Positions 35,631-48,439 of a stretch of DNA of 64,000 nt are shown here, piece after piece. The DNA comes from Inia geoffrensis (lineage: Eukaryota; Chordata; Mammalia; Artiodactyla; Iniidae), in the NCBI GenBank assembly GCA_036417435.1, contig CM070900.1, positions 169,064,815 to 169,128,814 on the forward strand. The letters run 5' to 3'. The position numbers were made by a program, and so were the translations under genes. Position 1 is the stretch's first letter. Each line of letters begins with the position of its first letter. Under the pieces are notes generated by a model, which did not search any database, had not been told where the DNA came from, and worked only from the letters and a program-made list of their open reading frames with translations.

Positions 35631-36938
35631 TATGCAGCTTTTTTCTCCTGATTTTTATTTTAATCTTGGGGAAAGAAACATTTCTTAGTTGCCATAGTTC
35701 TAATGTCTTTCAGCTTCCTATTGATCCCACACATTGAATAACATCAATGTTATTATACCTCTTTACAGTAGGTTTATTACATGTCCTAATTTGTACCAAG
35801 TTTTTCATAATTGGACCATACTTTTATGTTGCTATGTTCTATAGCCAATTCATTGTTCCTATATTTTATGCATAGTATTCTATAGCCTCTAGTGAACCAA
35901 ATTCTCAGGAACACTCTATATTAAGAACTTCATTTACTTCTGGCAACACGTTTACTGAAATATACATATCCTCATATTCAAGAACTTCAGTGGAGTTATT
36001 ATTCTGGGCTTTTCTTTGACTTGCCTGCTGGGTTGTTTACATTATTCCTGGTTACCATGTTGTCTCTTTTGTTTGCTCTCTCTTTTTTTTTTTTTTTGCT
36101 CTCTTATTTTTGTTACATGTAGCCACAAGTACTTTTCTACAAAAACTGTGAGAGTAAATTTTCAGAATCCTTCAAGTGAAAAAAAAGTCTTTTTTCTTTA
36201 CCATGTTTGATTACTAATATTTTGAATAATCATAAGTCACATTCCTTTGTAACCCTGAAGATGTTCCTTCATTGTTTTCACTCATCAAGCATCAAAATTT
36301 AATTATGATGTAAGTCTGATTCATGTTGATATATTGGTAAACTCTTTACTTTCTAGAAGATTTTAGGATCTTTTATTTATCTTAATTTCTGAAATTTGAC
36401 CTGGATTTTACCTAGCTGTAAGTTTCTTAACTTCATCTAACCCTTAGCAGGTTTTTTTCAGTTTGACCCTCCACATTTTCCTTCAACTCAAAATTTTTCT
36501 CATATTAACATGTAATATCCCCTGTATTTTTTGTGTGTATGTTTGTTTTTGGAAATCTGTTAAATATAGGTCCTATCTCTTGGATTAATCCTTTACATCA
36601 TTTTCCTTCTTTGAAAAAATATGTTTTTGTGGGGAGCATTCTGTATTTTAGAAGATTTTAAGAGATAAACCATTCCTTCTAATTACTTGTATTATTTATT
36701 TTTTAAATAGAGAAGTTTTAAAAATCTATGATTGTTGCTTTATTTTAATATCATATCCTGGTTTATGTGTGGAAGTTATTTAACATCTCTCAAAGGATAC
36801 TACTAGATTTTTAAAAATATGTACTCTTCTGTAGATTGCTTCAAAGCCATTTCTCCTTTGTTCACCTTAGATTTTCTTTATTTTAGATTGCAGAATTTCT
36901 CAAATTCATGTGATTCTTATGATTGTATCTATTTTTAG
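35631..36938. other. Unassigned T-rich DNA
   Basis: About 1.3 kb of T-rich sequence upstream of the L1, with a T15 run near 36084-36098. It may be an old diverged element, but I could not identify it. Confidence 0.45.
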
Positions 36939-36956
36939 GAATGAAGCAAGGAAGAG

Positions 36957-38869
36957 CTTCAAGATGGCAAAAGAGTGAGACACGGAGATCACCTTCCTCC
37001 CCACAAATACATCAGAAATACATCTACACATAGAACAGCTCCTACAGAATGCCCATTGAATGCTGGCAGAAGACCTCAGGCCTCCCAAAAGGCAAGAAAC
37101 TCCCCATGTACCTGGGTAGGGCAAAAGAAAAAAGAATAAACAGAGACAGAAGGATAGGGACGGGACCTGCACCAGTGGCAGGGAGCCATGAAGGAGGAAA
37201 GGTTTCCACACACTAGAAGCCCCTTCAGGGGCGGAGACTGCGGGAGGCAGAGCAGGGAAGCTTTGGAGCCGCGGAGGAGAGCGCAGCAACAGGGATGCAG
37301 AGGGCAAAGCAGAGAGATTCCCGCACAGAGGATGGGTGCCGACCAGCACTCACCAGCCCGAGAGGCCCATCTGCTCACCAGCCGGGGTGGGCGGACCTGG
37401 GAGCTGAGGCTCGGGCTTCGGAGGTCGGATCCCAGGGAGAGGACTGGGGTTGGCTGCATGATAACAGCCTGAAGGGGGCTAGTGTGCCACGGCTGGTCGG
37501 GAGGGAGTCCGGGAAAAAGCCTGGAGCTTCAGAAGAGACAAGAGACTTTTTCTTGCCTTTTTGTTTCCTGGTGCGCAGGAGAGGGGATTAGAAGCGCCAC
37601 TTGAAGGAGCTCCAGAGACGGGTGCGAGCCGCGGCGATAAGCGCGGAACCCAGAGACGGGCATGGGACGCTAAGGCTGCTGCTGCCGCCACCAAGAAGCC
37701 TGTGTGCGAGCACAGGTCACTATCCAACCTCCCTTCCGGGGAGGCTGTGCAGGCCGCCACTGCCAGGGTCCCGGGATACCGGGACAACTTCCCCGGGAGA
37801 AAGCACGGCGCCTCAGGCTGCTTTAATGTCACGCCGGCCTCTGCCGCCGCACTCTGTACCCCTCCCTCCTCCCGTCCTGAGTGAGCCAGAGCCCCCGAAT
37901 CAGCTGCTCCTTTAACCCCATCCTGTCTGAGAGAAGAACAGATGCCCTCAGGTGACCTACACTCAGAGGCGGGTCCAAATCCAAAGCTGAACCCCGGGAG
38001 CTGTGCGAACAAAGAAGAGAAAGGGAAATCTCGCCCAGCAGCCTCAGGAGCAGTGGATGAAATCTCCACAAACAACATGATGTACCCTGCGTCTGTGGAA
38101 TACCTGAATAGGCAACAAATCATCCCAAATTGAGGAGGTGGATTTTGGGAGCAATGATATATACAGTTTTTTTCCCCTTTTCTCTTTTTGTGAGTGTGTA
38201 TGTGTATGCTTCTGTGTGTGGTTTTGTCTGTATAGCTTTGCTTTTACCATTTCTCCTAGAGTCCTGTCTGTCCGTTTTTTGTTTTTCTACTTAAAATTTT
38301 TTTTCTTAATAATTATTTTTTATTTTAATAACTTTATTTTACATTTTATTTTATTTTATCTTCTTCTATTTTTCTCCCTTTTATTCTGTGACATGTGGTG
38401 GATAGGCTTTTGGTGCTCCAGCCAGGTGTCAGGGCTGTGCAACTGAGGTGGGAGAGCCAAGTTCAGGACATTAGTCCACGACAGACCTCCAAGCTCTATG
38501 TAATATAAAACGGCAAGAATCTCCCATAGATCTCCATCTGAACACCAAGACCCAGCTCTACTCAACGACCAGCAAGCTACACTGCTAGACACCAAACAAC
38601 TAGCAAGACAGGAACACAACCCCACCCACTAGCAGAGGGGCTGCCTAAAATCATAATGTCACAGACACGCTAAAACAAACCACCAGACGTGAAGATGCCC
38701 ACCAGAAAGACAACTCATCCATCAGAACACAGGCACCAGACCCCTCCACCAGCAGGCCTACACAAACCACTGAACCAACCTTAGCCACTGGAGGCAGACA
38801 CCAAAAAAACGGGAAAAACGAACCTGCAGCCTGCAAAAAGGAGACGCCAAACACAGTAAGTGAAGCAAA
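36957..38869 (+). promoter_or_regulatory. L1 5' UTR with a CpG-rich core
   Basis: The start 'TTCAAGATGGCAAAAGAG' is typical of L1. The part at about 37180-37900 is GC- and CpG-rich, unlike the AT-rich surroundings. A T-rich stretch (38160-38390) and an A/C-rich leader up to ORF1 follow. By analogy with mammalian L1s it would hold the internal pol II promoter. Present activity is unknown. Confidence 0.7.
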
Positions 38870-39795
38870 ATGAGAAGTTAGAGAAACACACAGCAGGTGA
38901 AGGAGCAGGATACAAACTCACCAGACTAAACAAATGAAGAGGAAATAGGGAGCCTACCTGAAAAAGAATTCAGAGAAATGAGAGTAACAATGATCCAAAA
39001 TCTTGGGAATAGAACGGAGAAAATAAAAGAAATGATTAAGAAGGATATAGAAGAACAAAAGACCAAACAAACAATGATGAACAACACAATAAATGAAATT
39101 ACAAATTCTCTAGAAGGAATCAATAGCAGAATAACTGAGGCAGAAGAACGGATAAGTAACCTGGAAGATAAAATACTGGAAATAAATATTGCAGAGCAGA
39201 ATAAAGAAAAAAGAATGAAAAGAATTGAGAACAGTCTCAGAGACCCCTGGGACAACATTAAATGCACCAACATTCGAATTACCAGGGCCCCAGGAGAAGA
39301 AGAGAAAAAGAAAGGGACTGAGAAAATATTTGAAGAGATTATACTTGAAAACTTCCCTAATATGGGAAAGGAAATAGTTAAGTCCAGGAAGCACAGAGTC
39401 CCATACAGGATAAATCCAAGAAGAAACATGCCAAGACACACATTAATCAAACTATCAAAAATTAAATACAAAGAAAAAAATATTAAAAGCAGCAAGGGAA
39501 AAAAAAACAAGTAACACATAATGGAATCCCCATAAGGTTAACAGCTGATCTTTAATCAGAAACTCTGCAAGCCAGAAGGGAGTGGCAGGACATATTTAAA
39601 GCGATGAAGGAGAAAAACCTACAGCCAAGATTACTCTATCCAGGAAGGATCTCATTCAGGTTTGATTGAGAAATGAAAACCTTTACAGACAAGCAAAAGC
39701 TAAGAGAGTTCAGCACCACCAAACCAGCCTTCCAACAAATGCTAAAGGAATTTCTCTGGGCAGGAAAAACAAGAGAAGGAAAATACCTACAATAA
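38870..39795 (+). pseudogene. L1 ORF1 (ORF1p, RNA-binding chaperone), inactivated
   Basis: ORF1p coats L1 RNA as a trimer. The likely original ATG is at 38870. In-frame stops follow at once, at 38879-38881 (TAG) and 38927-38929 (TAA). An open stretch then runs to 39514. It contains the family's 'EEEIGSLPEKEFRE' segment, a coiled coil at about 39090-39180 ('ITEAEERISNLEDKI'), and an RRM-like part ('NIRITRAPGEEEKKKGTEKI'; the usual 'GVPEGEE' is altered). An indel in or near the A-run at about 39497-39511 shifts the frame. The C-terminal domain is still readable ('LQPRLLYPGRISFRFD', then a stop) up to TAA at 39793-39795. Confidence 0.9.
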
Positions 39796-39817
39796 TAAGC
39801 CCAAAACAATTAAGAAA

Positions 39818-42800
39818 ATGGTAATAGGAACATACATATCAATATTTACCTTAAATGTAAATGGATTAAATGCTCCAACCAAAACACATAGACTGGCTGA
39901 ATGGATACAAAAACAAGACCCATATATTTGCTGTCTACTGGAGACCCACTTCAGACCCAGGGACAAATACAGACTGAAAGTGAGGGGATGGAAAAAGATA
40001 TTCCATGCAAATGGAAATAAAAAAAAAGCTGGAGTAGCAATTCTCATATCAGACAAAATAGACTTTAAAACAAAGACTATTACAAAAGACAAAGAAGGAC
40101 ACTACATAATGATCAAGGGATCAATCCAAGAAGAAGATATAACAATTGTAAATATTTATGCACCCAACATAGGAGCACCTCAATACATAAGGAAAATACC
40201 AACAGACATAAAAGGGGAAATGGACAGTAAAACAATCATAGTAGGGGACTTTAACACCCCACTTTCACCAATGGACAGATCATCCAAAATGAAAATAAAT
40301 AAGGAAACACAAGCTTTAAATGATACATTAAACAAGATGGACTTAATTGATATTTATAGGACATTCCATCCAAAAACAACAGAATACACATTCCTCTCAA
40401 GTGCTCATGGAACATTCTCCAGGATAGATCATATCTTGGGTCACAAATCCAACCTTGGTAAATTTAAGAAAATTGAAATCGGATCAAGTATCTTTTCTGA
40501 CCACAACGCTATGAGACTAGACATCAATTAAAGGAAAAAAATCTCTAAAAAATACAAACAAATGAAGGCTAAACAACACTCTACTTAATAACCCAGAGAT
40601 CACTGAAGAAATCAAAAGGAAATAAAAAAATACCTAGAAACAAATGACAATGAAAACACGACGACACAAAACCTATGGGATGCAGCAAAAGCCCTTCTAA
40701 GAGGGAAGTTTATAGCAATACAATCCTACCTTAAGAAACAAGAAACATCTCAAAAAAACAATCTAAACTTACACCTAAAGCAATTAGAGAAAGAAGAACA
40801 AAAAACCCACAATGTTAGCAGAAGGAAAGAAATAAATATCAGATCAGAAATAAATGAAAAAGAAATGAAGAAAACAATAGCAAAGATCAATAAAACTAAA
40901 AGCTGGTTCTTTGAGAAGATAAACAAATTTGATAAACCATTAGCCAGACTCATCAAGAAAAAAAGGGAGAAGACTCAACTCAATAGAATTAGAAATGAAA
41001 AAGGAGAAGTAACAAGTGACACTGCAGAAATACAAAGGATCATGTGAGATTACTACAAGCAACTATGTGCCAGAAAAAATGGACAACCTGGACGAAATGG
41101 ACAAATTCTTAAAAATGCACAAGCTTCCAAGACTGAACCAGGAAGAAATAGAAAATATGAACAGACCAATCACAAGCACTGAAATTGAAACTGTGATTAA
41201 AAATCTTCCAACAAACAAAAGCCCAGGACCAGATGGCTTCACAGGCAAATTTTATCAAACATTTAGAGAAGAGCTAACACCTATCCTTCTCAAACTCTCC
41301 CAAAATATAGCAGAGGTAGGAACACTCCCAAACTTATTCTACAAGGCCACCATCACTCTGATACCAAAACCAGACAAATATGTCACAAAGAAAGAAAACT
41401 AGAGGCCAATATCACTGATGAACATAGATGCAAAAATCCTCAATAAAATACTAGCGAACAGAATCCAACAGCACATTAAAAGGATCATACACTATGATCA
41501 AGTGGGGCTTATCCCAGCAATGCAAAGAATCTTCAATATACGCAAATCAATCAACGTGATACACCATACTAACAAATTGAAGGATAAGAACCATATGATC
41601 ATTTCAATAGATGCAGAGAAAGCTTTCAACAAAATTCAACACCGCTTTATGATAAAAACTCTCCAGAAAGTAAGCATAGAGGGAACTTTCCTCAACATAA
41701 TAAAGGCCAAAGATGACAAACCCACAGCCAACATCATCCTTAATGGTGAAAAACTGAAACCATTTACACTAAGATCAGGAACAAGACAAGGTTGTCCACT
41801 CTTACCACTATTATTCAACATAGTTTTGGAAATTTTAGCCACAGCAATCAGAGAAGAAAAAGAAATAAAAGGAATCCAAATCAGAAAAGAAGAGGTAAAG
41901 TTGTCACTGTTTGCGGATGACATGATACTATACATAGAGATTCCTAAAGATGCCACCAGAACACTACTAGAGCTAATCAATGAATTTGGTAAAGTAGCAG
42001 GATCCAAAATTAATGCACAGAAATCTCTTGCCTTCCTATACACTAATGATGAAAAATCTGAAAGTGAAATTAAGAAAACACTCCCATTTACCATTGCAAC
42101 ATAAAGAATAAAATATCTAGAAATAAACCTACCTAAGGAGACAAAAGACCTGTAGGCAGAAAATTATAAGACACTGATGAAAGAAATTAAAAATGCTACA
42201 AATAGATGGAGAGATATACCACGTTTTTGGATTGGAAGAATCAACATTGTGCAAATGACTCTACTATCCAAAGCAATCTACAGATTCAATGCAATCCGTA
42301 TCAAACTACCACTAGCATTTTTCACAGAACTAGAACAAAAAATTTCACAATTTGTATGGAAACACAGAAGGCCCCGAATAGCCAAAGCAATCTTGAGAAT
42401 GAAAAATGGAGCTGGAGGAATCAGGATCCCTGACTTCAGACTACACTACAAAGATACAGTAATCAAGACAGCATGGTACTGGCACAGAAAGAGAAATATA
42501 GATCAATGGAACAGGATAGAAAGACCAGTGATAAACCCATGCACATATAGTCACCTTATCTTTGATAAAGGAGGCAAGAATATACAGTGGAGAAAAGACA
42601 GCCTCTTCGGGAAGTGGTGCTGGGAAAACTGGACAGCTACATGTAAAAGAATGAAATTAGAACACTCCCTAACACTATCCACAAAAATAAACTCAAAATG
42701 GATTAGAGACCTCAATGTAAGGCCAGAAACTATCAAACTCTTAGAGGAAAACATAGGCAGAACACTCTATGACATAAATCACAGCAAGATCCTTTTTGAC

Positions 42801-43626
42801 CCACCTCCTAGAGAAATGGAAATAAAAGGAAAAATAAAAATATGGGACCTAATGAAACTTAAAAGCTTTTGCATAGCAAAGGAAAGCATAAAAAAGATGA
42901 ACAGACCATCCTCAGAATGGGAGAAAATATTTGCAAATGAAGCAACTGACAAAGGATTAACCTCAAAAATTTACAAGCATCTCATGTAGCTCAATTCAAA
43001 AATCAAACAACCCTATCCAAAAATGGTCAGAAGACCTAAACAGACATATCTCCAAAGAAGATATACAGATTGCCTACTGATACATGAATAAATGCTCAAC
43101 ATCATTAATCATTAGAGAAATGCAAATGAAAACTACAATGTGATATCACTTCACACCAGTCAGAATGGCCATCATCAACAAATCTATAAACAATAAATGC
43201 TGGAGAGGGTGTGGAGAATAGGGAACCCTCTTGCACTGTTGGTGGGAATGTAAATTGATACACCCACTATGCAGAACAGTATGGAGGTTCCTTAAAAAAC
43301 TAACAATAGAACTACCATATGACCCAGCAATCCCACTATTGGGTATATATGCTGAGAAAGCCATCATTCAAAAAGAGTTATGCAGCAAAATGTTCATTGC
43401 AGCTCTATTTACAATACCCAGGACGTGGAAGTAACCTAAGTGTCCATCAACAGATGAATGGATAAAGAAGATGTGGCACATATATACAATGGAATATTAC
43501 TCAGCCATAAAAAGAAATGAAATTGAGTTATTTGTAGTGAGGTGGATGGACTTAAAGTGTGTCATACAGAGTGAATTAAGTCAGAAAAACAAATACCTTA
43601 TGCTAACCCATATATATGGAATCTAA
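39818..43626 (+). pseudogene. L1 ORF2 (endonuclease-reverse transcriptase), inactivated
   Basis: ORF2p nicks target DNA and reverse-transcribes L1 RNA there. The endonuclease part is open from ATG at 39818 to TAA at 40529-40531. It keeps the AP-endonuclease signatures LLETHF, GDFNTPLSPMD, SRIDHILGHKS and SDHNAMRLD. Further breaks are TAA/TAA/TGA around 40586-40600, TGA at 41045-41047, a one-base A-run insertion at about 41070-41076, TAG at 41400-41402, TAA at 42102-42104, TAG at 42153-42155, TAG at 42987-42989, a frameshift between 42990 and 43230, and TAA at 43432-43434. The reverse transcriptase is still readable: [27 protein letters not shown] (the usual second Asp is Asn), GTRQGCPL and FADD at 41910-41921. 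The C-terminal zinc-knuckle-like segment ([11 protein letters not shown]) lies near 43235. Confidence 0.95.
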
Positions 43627-44002
43627 GAAAAAAAAAATGGTCATGAGGAACCTAGGGGCAAGATGGGAATAAAGACGCAGACCTACTAGAGAATGGACTT
43701 GAACATACGGTGAGGGGGAAGGGTAAGCTGGGACGAAGTGAGAGAGTGGCATGGACATATATACACTACCAAATGTAAAATAGATAGCTAGTGGGAAGCA
43801 GCCGCATAGCACAGGGAGGTCAGCTCGGTGCTTTGCGACCACCTAGAGGGGTGGGATAGGGAGGGTGGGAGGGAGGGAGATGCAAGAGGGAAGAGATATG
43901 GGGACATATGTATAACTGATTTACTTTGTTATAAAGCGGAAACTAACACACCATTGTAAAGCAATTATACTCCAATAAAGATGTTTATAAAAAAGAAAAA
44001 AA
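43627..44002 (+). other. L1 3' UTR with a G-rich tract and poly(A) signal
   Basis: It holds GGGTGGGAGGGAGGG at 43863-43877, a textbook four-run G-quadruplex pattern with one-base loops. A final AATAAAG lies just before the A-rich tail. Guanine-rich polypurine tracts are a known feature of mammalian L1 3' UTRs. Confidence 0.85.
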
Positions 44003-44019
44003 GAATGAAGCGAGAAGAG

Positions 44020-46408
44020 ATATGTTATATGTATGTCATCAGATTTTGTCAATTTTTGGGCTTTCCTTTAGGATTAGAGTGTAAGAGTCTGACCACTGTA
44101 CCTGGCCATAGAATGACAGACAGTTCTCTATAGGTAAGCCCACGTCAGCTCTTCTAGTATCCCTTAGAAAATTATTTCAATTTTCTTTGAGGTGAAACAT
44201 CTGAAGTTTCCTTCAGAGTCAAGAGTGAAACTGTCGAACTGTTTTCAGTGTGAGATGGACGTGGGGTCATAGGTAGTCACAACTCAGTATGTAGTCTTTG
44301 CACTAAATCTCCCTGTGTTTTACCATGTGTTGGTCTCCCACCTTAGAGAAGTAGAAGAGAACTGCCATGAGTTTGCAGGTTTCACCAGAGGAATACAAAT
44401 GCATGACTCCCTATACTCAGAGGTGCTTCTTTAATTGAAGAGGGTACTGACGCCAAGTTCAAATTCCAGAACAATGCAGTTTATGGTAAATGAGAGAGTA
44501 AGAAAAAATTAATCAGGTTATCCTATGTGAAGATGTTCAGAGTGGTGGAGATTGTGAGAGTAAATCTCTGAAAAGGGAAGAATCATTTCTTATTTACAAC
44601 TCCGGTGAGATATAACATATAATGAGAACTTTAGATTCAATACAGACTGTAAAGTGAGGCACTGTAGAGTGCTGTGGATACAGCCCGGATTCTTGAAGTA
44701 CAAGGAGTATTACTCTAAGGAAAAATGGCAAGCTGAGCACGTATATTAGCTTTTCTCCCTTTCCAAAAAGCAAAAGTTTACAGAAGGCACTTACTCCAGG
44801 AAGGACGCTGGCTATCATCAGACAAAGATTTAAATAGATTACTGAATGATGGATGGCAGATGTGATCATAATGACGCATACAGAAGCTCAGAGCTTACGG
44901 AATAGCATGTTCAAGTGAATATGTGAGCTGTTCATTTTTCATGCTGAAACATTTTTTCATGTTATATAGTCACTCAATCCCTCTCTTCTTCACTAGTGAC
45001 CTAGTCAGCACAAACCAAGAGCAAGTGTGAGGAAAGTGTTACTACTCAGGATCACAGATTCAATGAGTAATCTTGCAGCAGTTGAATGGGTTGGCCAGCT
45101 CCCCACAATTTCCCCATATTTCTATGTACAGGAGAAGATTTACTAAAAAAATGTCTATTTGACTCGAATTCTGGGGCACCAAAGTGTAAGTTATATCCCC
45201 TGAGTAGAACTGTTATTATTTTGGCAGGGAAAGGAGTGGTTTGCTATCTTAATTATGGTCTCCTTGACACATTCTGTCCAGAAGTTAGACACTGGTAAGG
45301 TCATAGAATATTTGCAATAACAGCCTATCTTAATCAACATATCTTGTACGTAGGTATGGCCTTAAAACAACACAAAGCAAAATATCAAAGTACACCAATA
45401 GAACAAATAAAAAAGAGAGGAAAATATTATGGAAGGGTGAACAAAATTAGAAAACCAATGATTGTTTTCAATATTATTGTATTATTGCTTTCATAATACA
45501 ATAAAGGCTAAGAAAAAAAGTCATAGGAAAAACCCATAGATATTGAATGATCATTGATGAAAGAAAGTATGCCATACAAAGCTAACAAAAGTTAAAGAGA
45601 ATTCTCCAGAGTAGGAAGGAAAAAAAGAAACAAAGATTTGAGGAAACATTAAATAATCATTGCAGATTGATCCAGCATAGCCAAAACAAAATGAGACGAA
45701 GCAAGTAAAAATTTCATAGGATTTTTTGTAACAGAAAATATTTAAAAATGGACAGAAAACACACTATGTGTTTTTTAAAAACTGGGTATAAAGAGAAAAA
45801 TGTTGGAGCCAAAAAGCATACCCAGGACCAAGCTCAGTGAATGAAAAAAAGAACATACAAATCCAAACAAATTCTCACGGCATTCCATGACTTCTGGGAT
45901 AAAGAGAAGATTACAAAACTCCCAGAAATTGTGAATCTATACAACAGTTCCATGAAATCAAATGACTGTCAGAATAACCTTAAACCACTTACCCTCCAAA
46001 ATGCTAAAACATGAGATAAAGAAGCTTTGTTTTAACATTTATCAGAACATTATTTGAAACATAGAATCATATAATCATCCAACATAGCAATATAGTATAA
46101 GAATGAAAAGACGTTTCTGATTACAGAAAAATTCAATGAGTCTCTCTTACAACTTTGTGAAGAAATTACATGAGAATATACTTAGCAAAACATAGAAGGA
46201 ATTCAAGAAAGAAAAAGTTTGGACTCCAGCGAGAATGCATCTAACCCCAATGTGCAAAAAGTAAATTCTAGTGTGAAATTAGGCCTCGAAAACATTTATA
46301 AGTGCTTTAAAATATCATGGTTATACAGAAATATAGTGAAATTGAAAAGGGGAAAGACAGTGAGTATACTGCAGTTGTCAATTTCACAGATGATGCTTTA
46401 AAAAAAAA
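44020..46408. other. Unassigned DNA
   Basis: No gene or named repeat was seen. The ORFs at 44594-44869 and 45086-45298 have no recognisable domain. The A-rich part at 45350-46350 resembles a decayed L1-like stretch but without landmarks. Confidence 0.45.
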
Positions 46409-46900
46409 ATAACCACCAAACCCTGTGTTATCACACACAAATATTTATTTTTGCTCATAAGCCTAGAGTCAGCTGGGTCATCTTTCTGGTGGTGACTGGG
46501 CTCCCTAGGACAGTTGTGAGTCGAAAGGTCAACTTTGCTGACCCTGGTTGGGCTCTCTCAGATACTAGGTGTTGATTGTAAGCTGTACAGTGTCAGCTAA
46601 AGCAGCTGGGCTCTTCTCCACAAGGTCCCTTATGTCCAGCATGCTTGCCCAGATTTATTCTTATGATGAACCCCCTTGTCTGAAAGAAAGACCAGAGGTC
46701 ACACGCATTGAGATCTAGACACTGAAATAGCACACCATATATTCTACCACATTCTATCGGCCATAGCAAATTATAAGTCCCGGCCAAATTCAAGATTTGG
46801 GGGGATATATACATTCTCCTGAGGAGAGGTGCCACAAATTCCCATTAAACAGGCACTGATATAGGTTGGGATGAAGAATTGGGAACATTTCCTACAGAAA
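46409..46900 (-). mobile_element. MaLR (MLT1-type) LTR, reverse orientation, old
   Basis: The plus strand reads as the reverse complement of an MLT1-type LTR. At the left are 'ATTTATTTTTGCTCATAAGCCTAGAGTCAGCTGGGTC'-like sequence; farther right are 'CCACATTCTATCGGCCATAGCAA', 'CCCGGCCAAATTCAAG' and 'GATGAAGAATTGGGAAC'. No internal region adjoins it. Confidence 0.55.
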
Positions 46901-48439
46901 TAAATAATAAAAAACTAATAAATATAAAATAAATATAATAAGTATAAAATATAAAAAAACTAATAAATATAAAAATATACATATATCTGTTGACAATATA
47001 GAAACATTTACTTATAGGTGCAGATATGTGTATATGGATATCTTATGTAATAAATTCTATTTTAGGTTGTAAAAACTCAGTAAAGTTATGGGTAATGGAA
47101 GTGTGATAAATTTCCCTCCTTCCAAAATGTCAATATATTTTGTACCAATTTGCTATGTAAATAAATAGGGTTATAAAGAGATTATTTGGAAGTATCTAGA
47201 TAAATATATAATAAATTTAAAAATAAAGAAAATTTCCTCCTGTGAGGTTGAGGTTGAAGAGAGGGAAGGTGAGAAATTTAGATTTTGTGTATGATCAGTT
47301 CTGTATTATTTAAATAATTTTTCTTTGTGTATGTATGTGTATATACATGTAGCACAATGGCTTTTTCAAAATAAGCATTTTTTTAAAAGAACAAAGATAA
47401 TGGGTGTATACCACATGTGTGTGAATGTGAATTTCTGTAATATATGGTAGGGAAAAAAATAGAACTGTGGCTTGAGAGAAAGCAGGGTCAACACTTGTTT
47501 CCAGCAGAGGAAAACTTTCCACCACCAAAATGGCACATTCATGAGATTATATATGTATTATCTCTTTCTTACTCATTGTATTTCACTTAGAATGTGCTAC
47601 AAGACACTGGGCATTTTAATTTTCCTTTCATTGCTTTTGGCACTCTGTCCATCTGTTCCTAGTGTGGCACAAAAAATGAGATGGATGCTCTGTTCCCCAC
47701 TTTGGTGGATTCCTATGGTATTCAAAGGACAACTAAGCAGCTAGCAATTGGGATAGAGTATATTAGATTCTAAAAGCTAAAACCTCTTATTTTCTAACTT
47801 TCTTAGGTTTTATCTTTTTGGAACACATCCCTGTGACTTTCTCATCTAACTGGAATTCCTGAGATATATATAGATATATACATATAGCTTGATTTAATAC
47901 TGCCCTGTAAGCATGCCTTTCTTATACTCTCCTAAGTAATTGATTTTAGTCTTAGATCTTTATATGTATTACTAATCCTTAAAATATTGGGGGTATTAGA
48001 AACACTGGCTGTTGTATACCCTTCTCTCTTATTATATGTCTAATTATATTATATGGAAAGAATTTTAATAATCAAAAATATCATATAACAAAATTAAGTC
48101 AAGGAGTTGGTACAAATGATTTTGAAATGTCATGTGACCCAGAAATCCCATTCTTTCTAATATATTTCACCTGATTCATGACATCCAAAATGTTAAGGAC
48201 ACACTTTCTCGAGTTCTCCTTTGACCACCTTTAGGTGCTCTCCAAATTGTTATTCTAGCCTTCTTACGTTGGTCTTCATAATCCTGAAGACTACCTCTCA
48301 CTCACGGTTAAAAGTGTACAATTTTATGCTTTCATGAAGATATGAAACATCATGATTAACCAGGTTTCTCCTGAATAAATATGGTAGCTTACTGTTACCC
48401 ACCCTCTAGCAATTTTAGGCTGAAATTGCTGGGGGTGGT
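46901..48439. other. Unassigned AT-rich DNA
   Basis: AT-rich tracts with TA runs (46900-46990 and about 47868-47890). No gene or clear repeat family. Confidence 0.5.

Larger units (their letters stand above)
36957..44002 (+). mobile_element. Full-length, inactivated L1 retrotransposon (about 7.05 kb)
   Basis: It has the complete architecture: a 5' UTR of about 1.9 kb, an ORF1 remnant, an ORF2 remnant, and a 3' UTR ending 'CAATTATACTCCAATAAAGATG' with an A-rich tail. The flanking TSD is GAATGAAGCAAGGAAGAG at 36939-36956 and GAATGAAGCGAGAAGAG at 44003-44019, so it is a complete insertion that has since diverged. Both ORFs carry several stops and frameshifts, so it cannot move on its own. Confidence 0.95.

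Noticed and set aside
37479..38123. 214-codon minus-strand ORF as a genuine protein-coding gene
   Set aside because: It lies wholly in the GC-rich L1 5' UTR and has no recognised domain; GC-rich DNA has few stops. Kept only as a finding.
38978..39514. 178-codon coiled-coil protein gene
   Set aside because: It is the middle of L1 ORF1 (EAEERISNLED coiled coil, then RRM), with stops upstream and a frameshift downstream.
39818..40531. 237-codon ORF that could be taken for a host endonuclease gene
   Set aside because: It is the endonuclease domain of L1 ORF2 (GDFN, SDHN motifs), and the rest of ORF2 follows downstream with stops.
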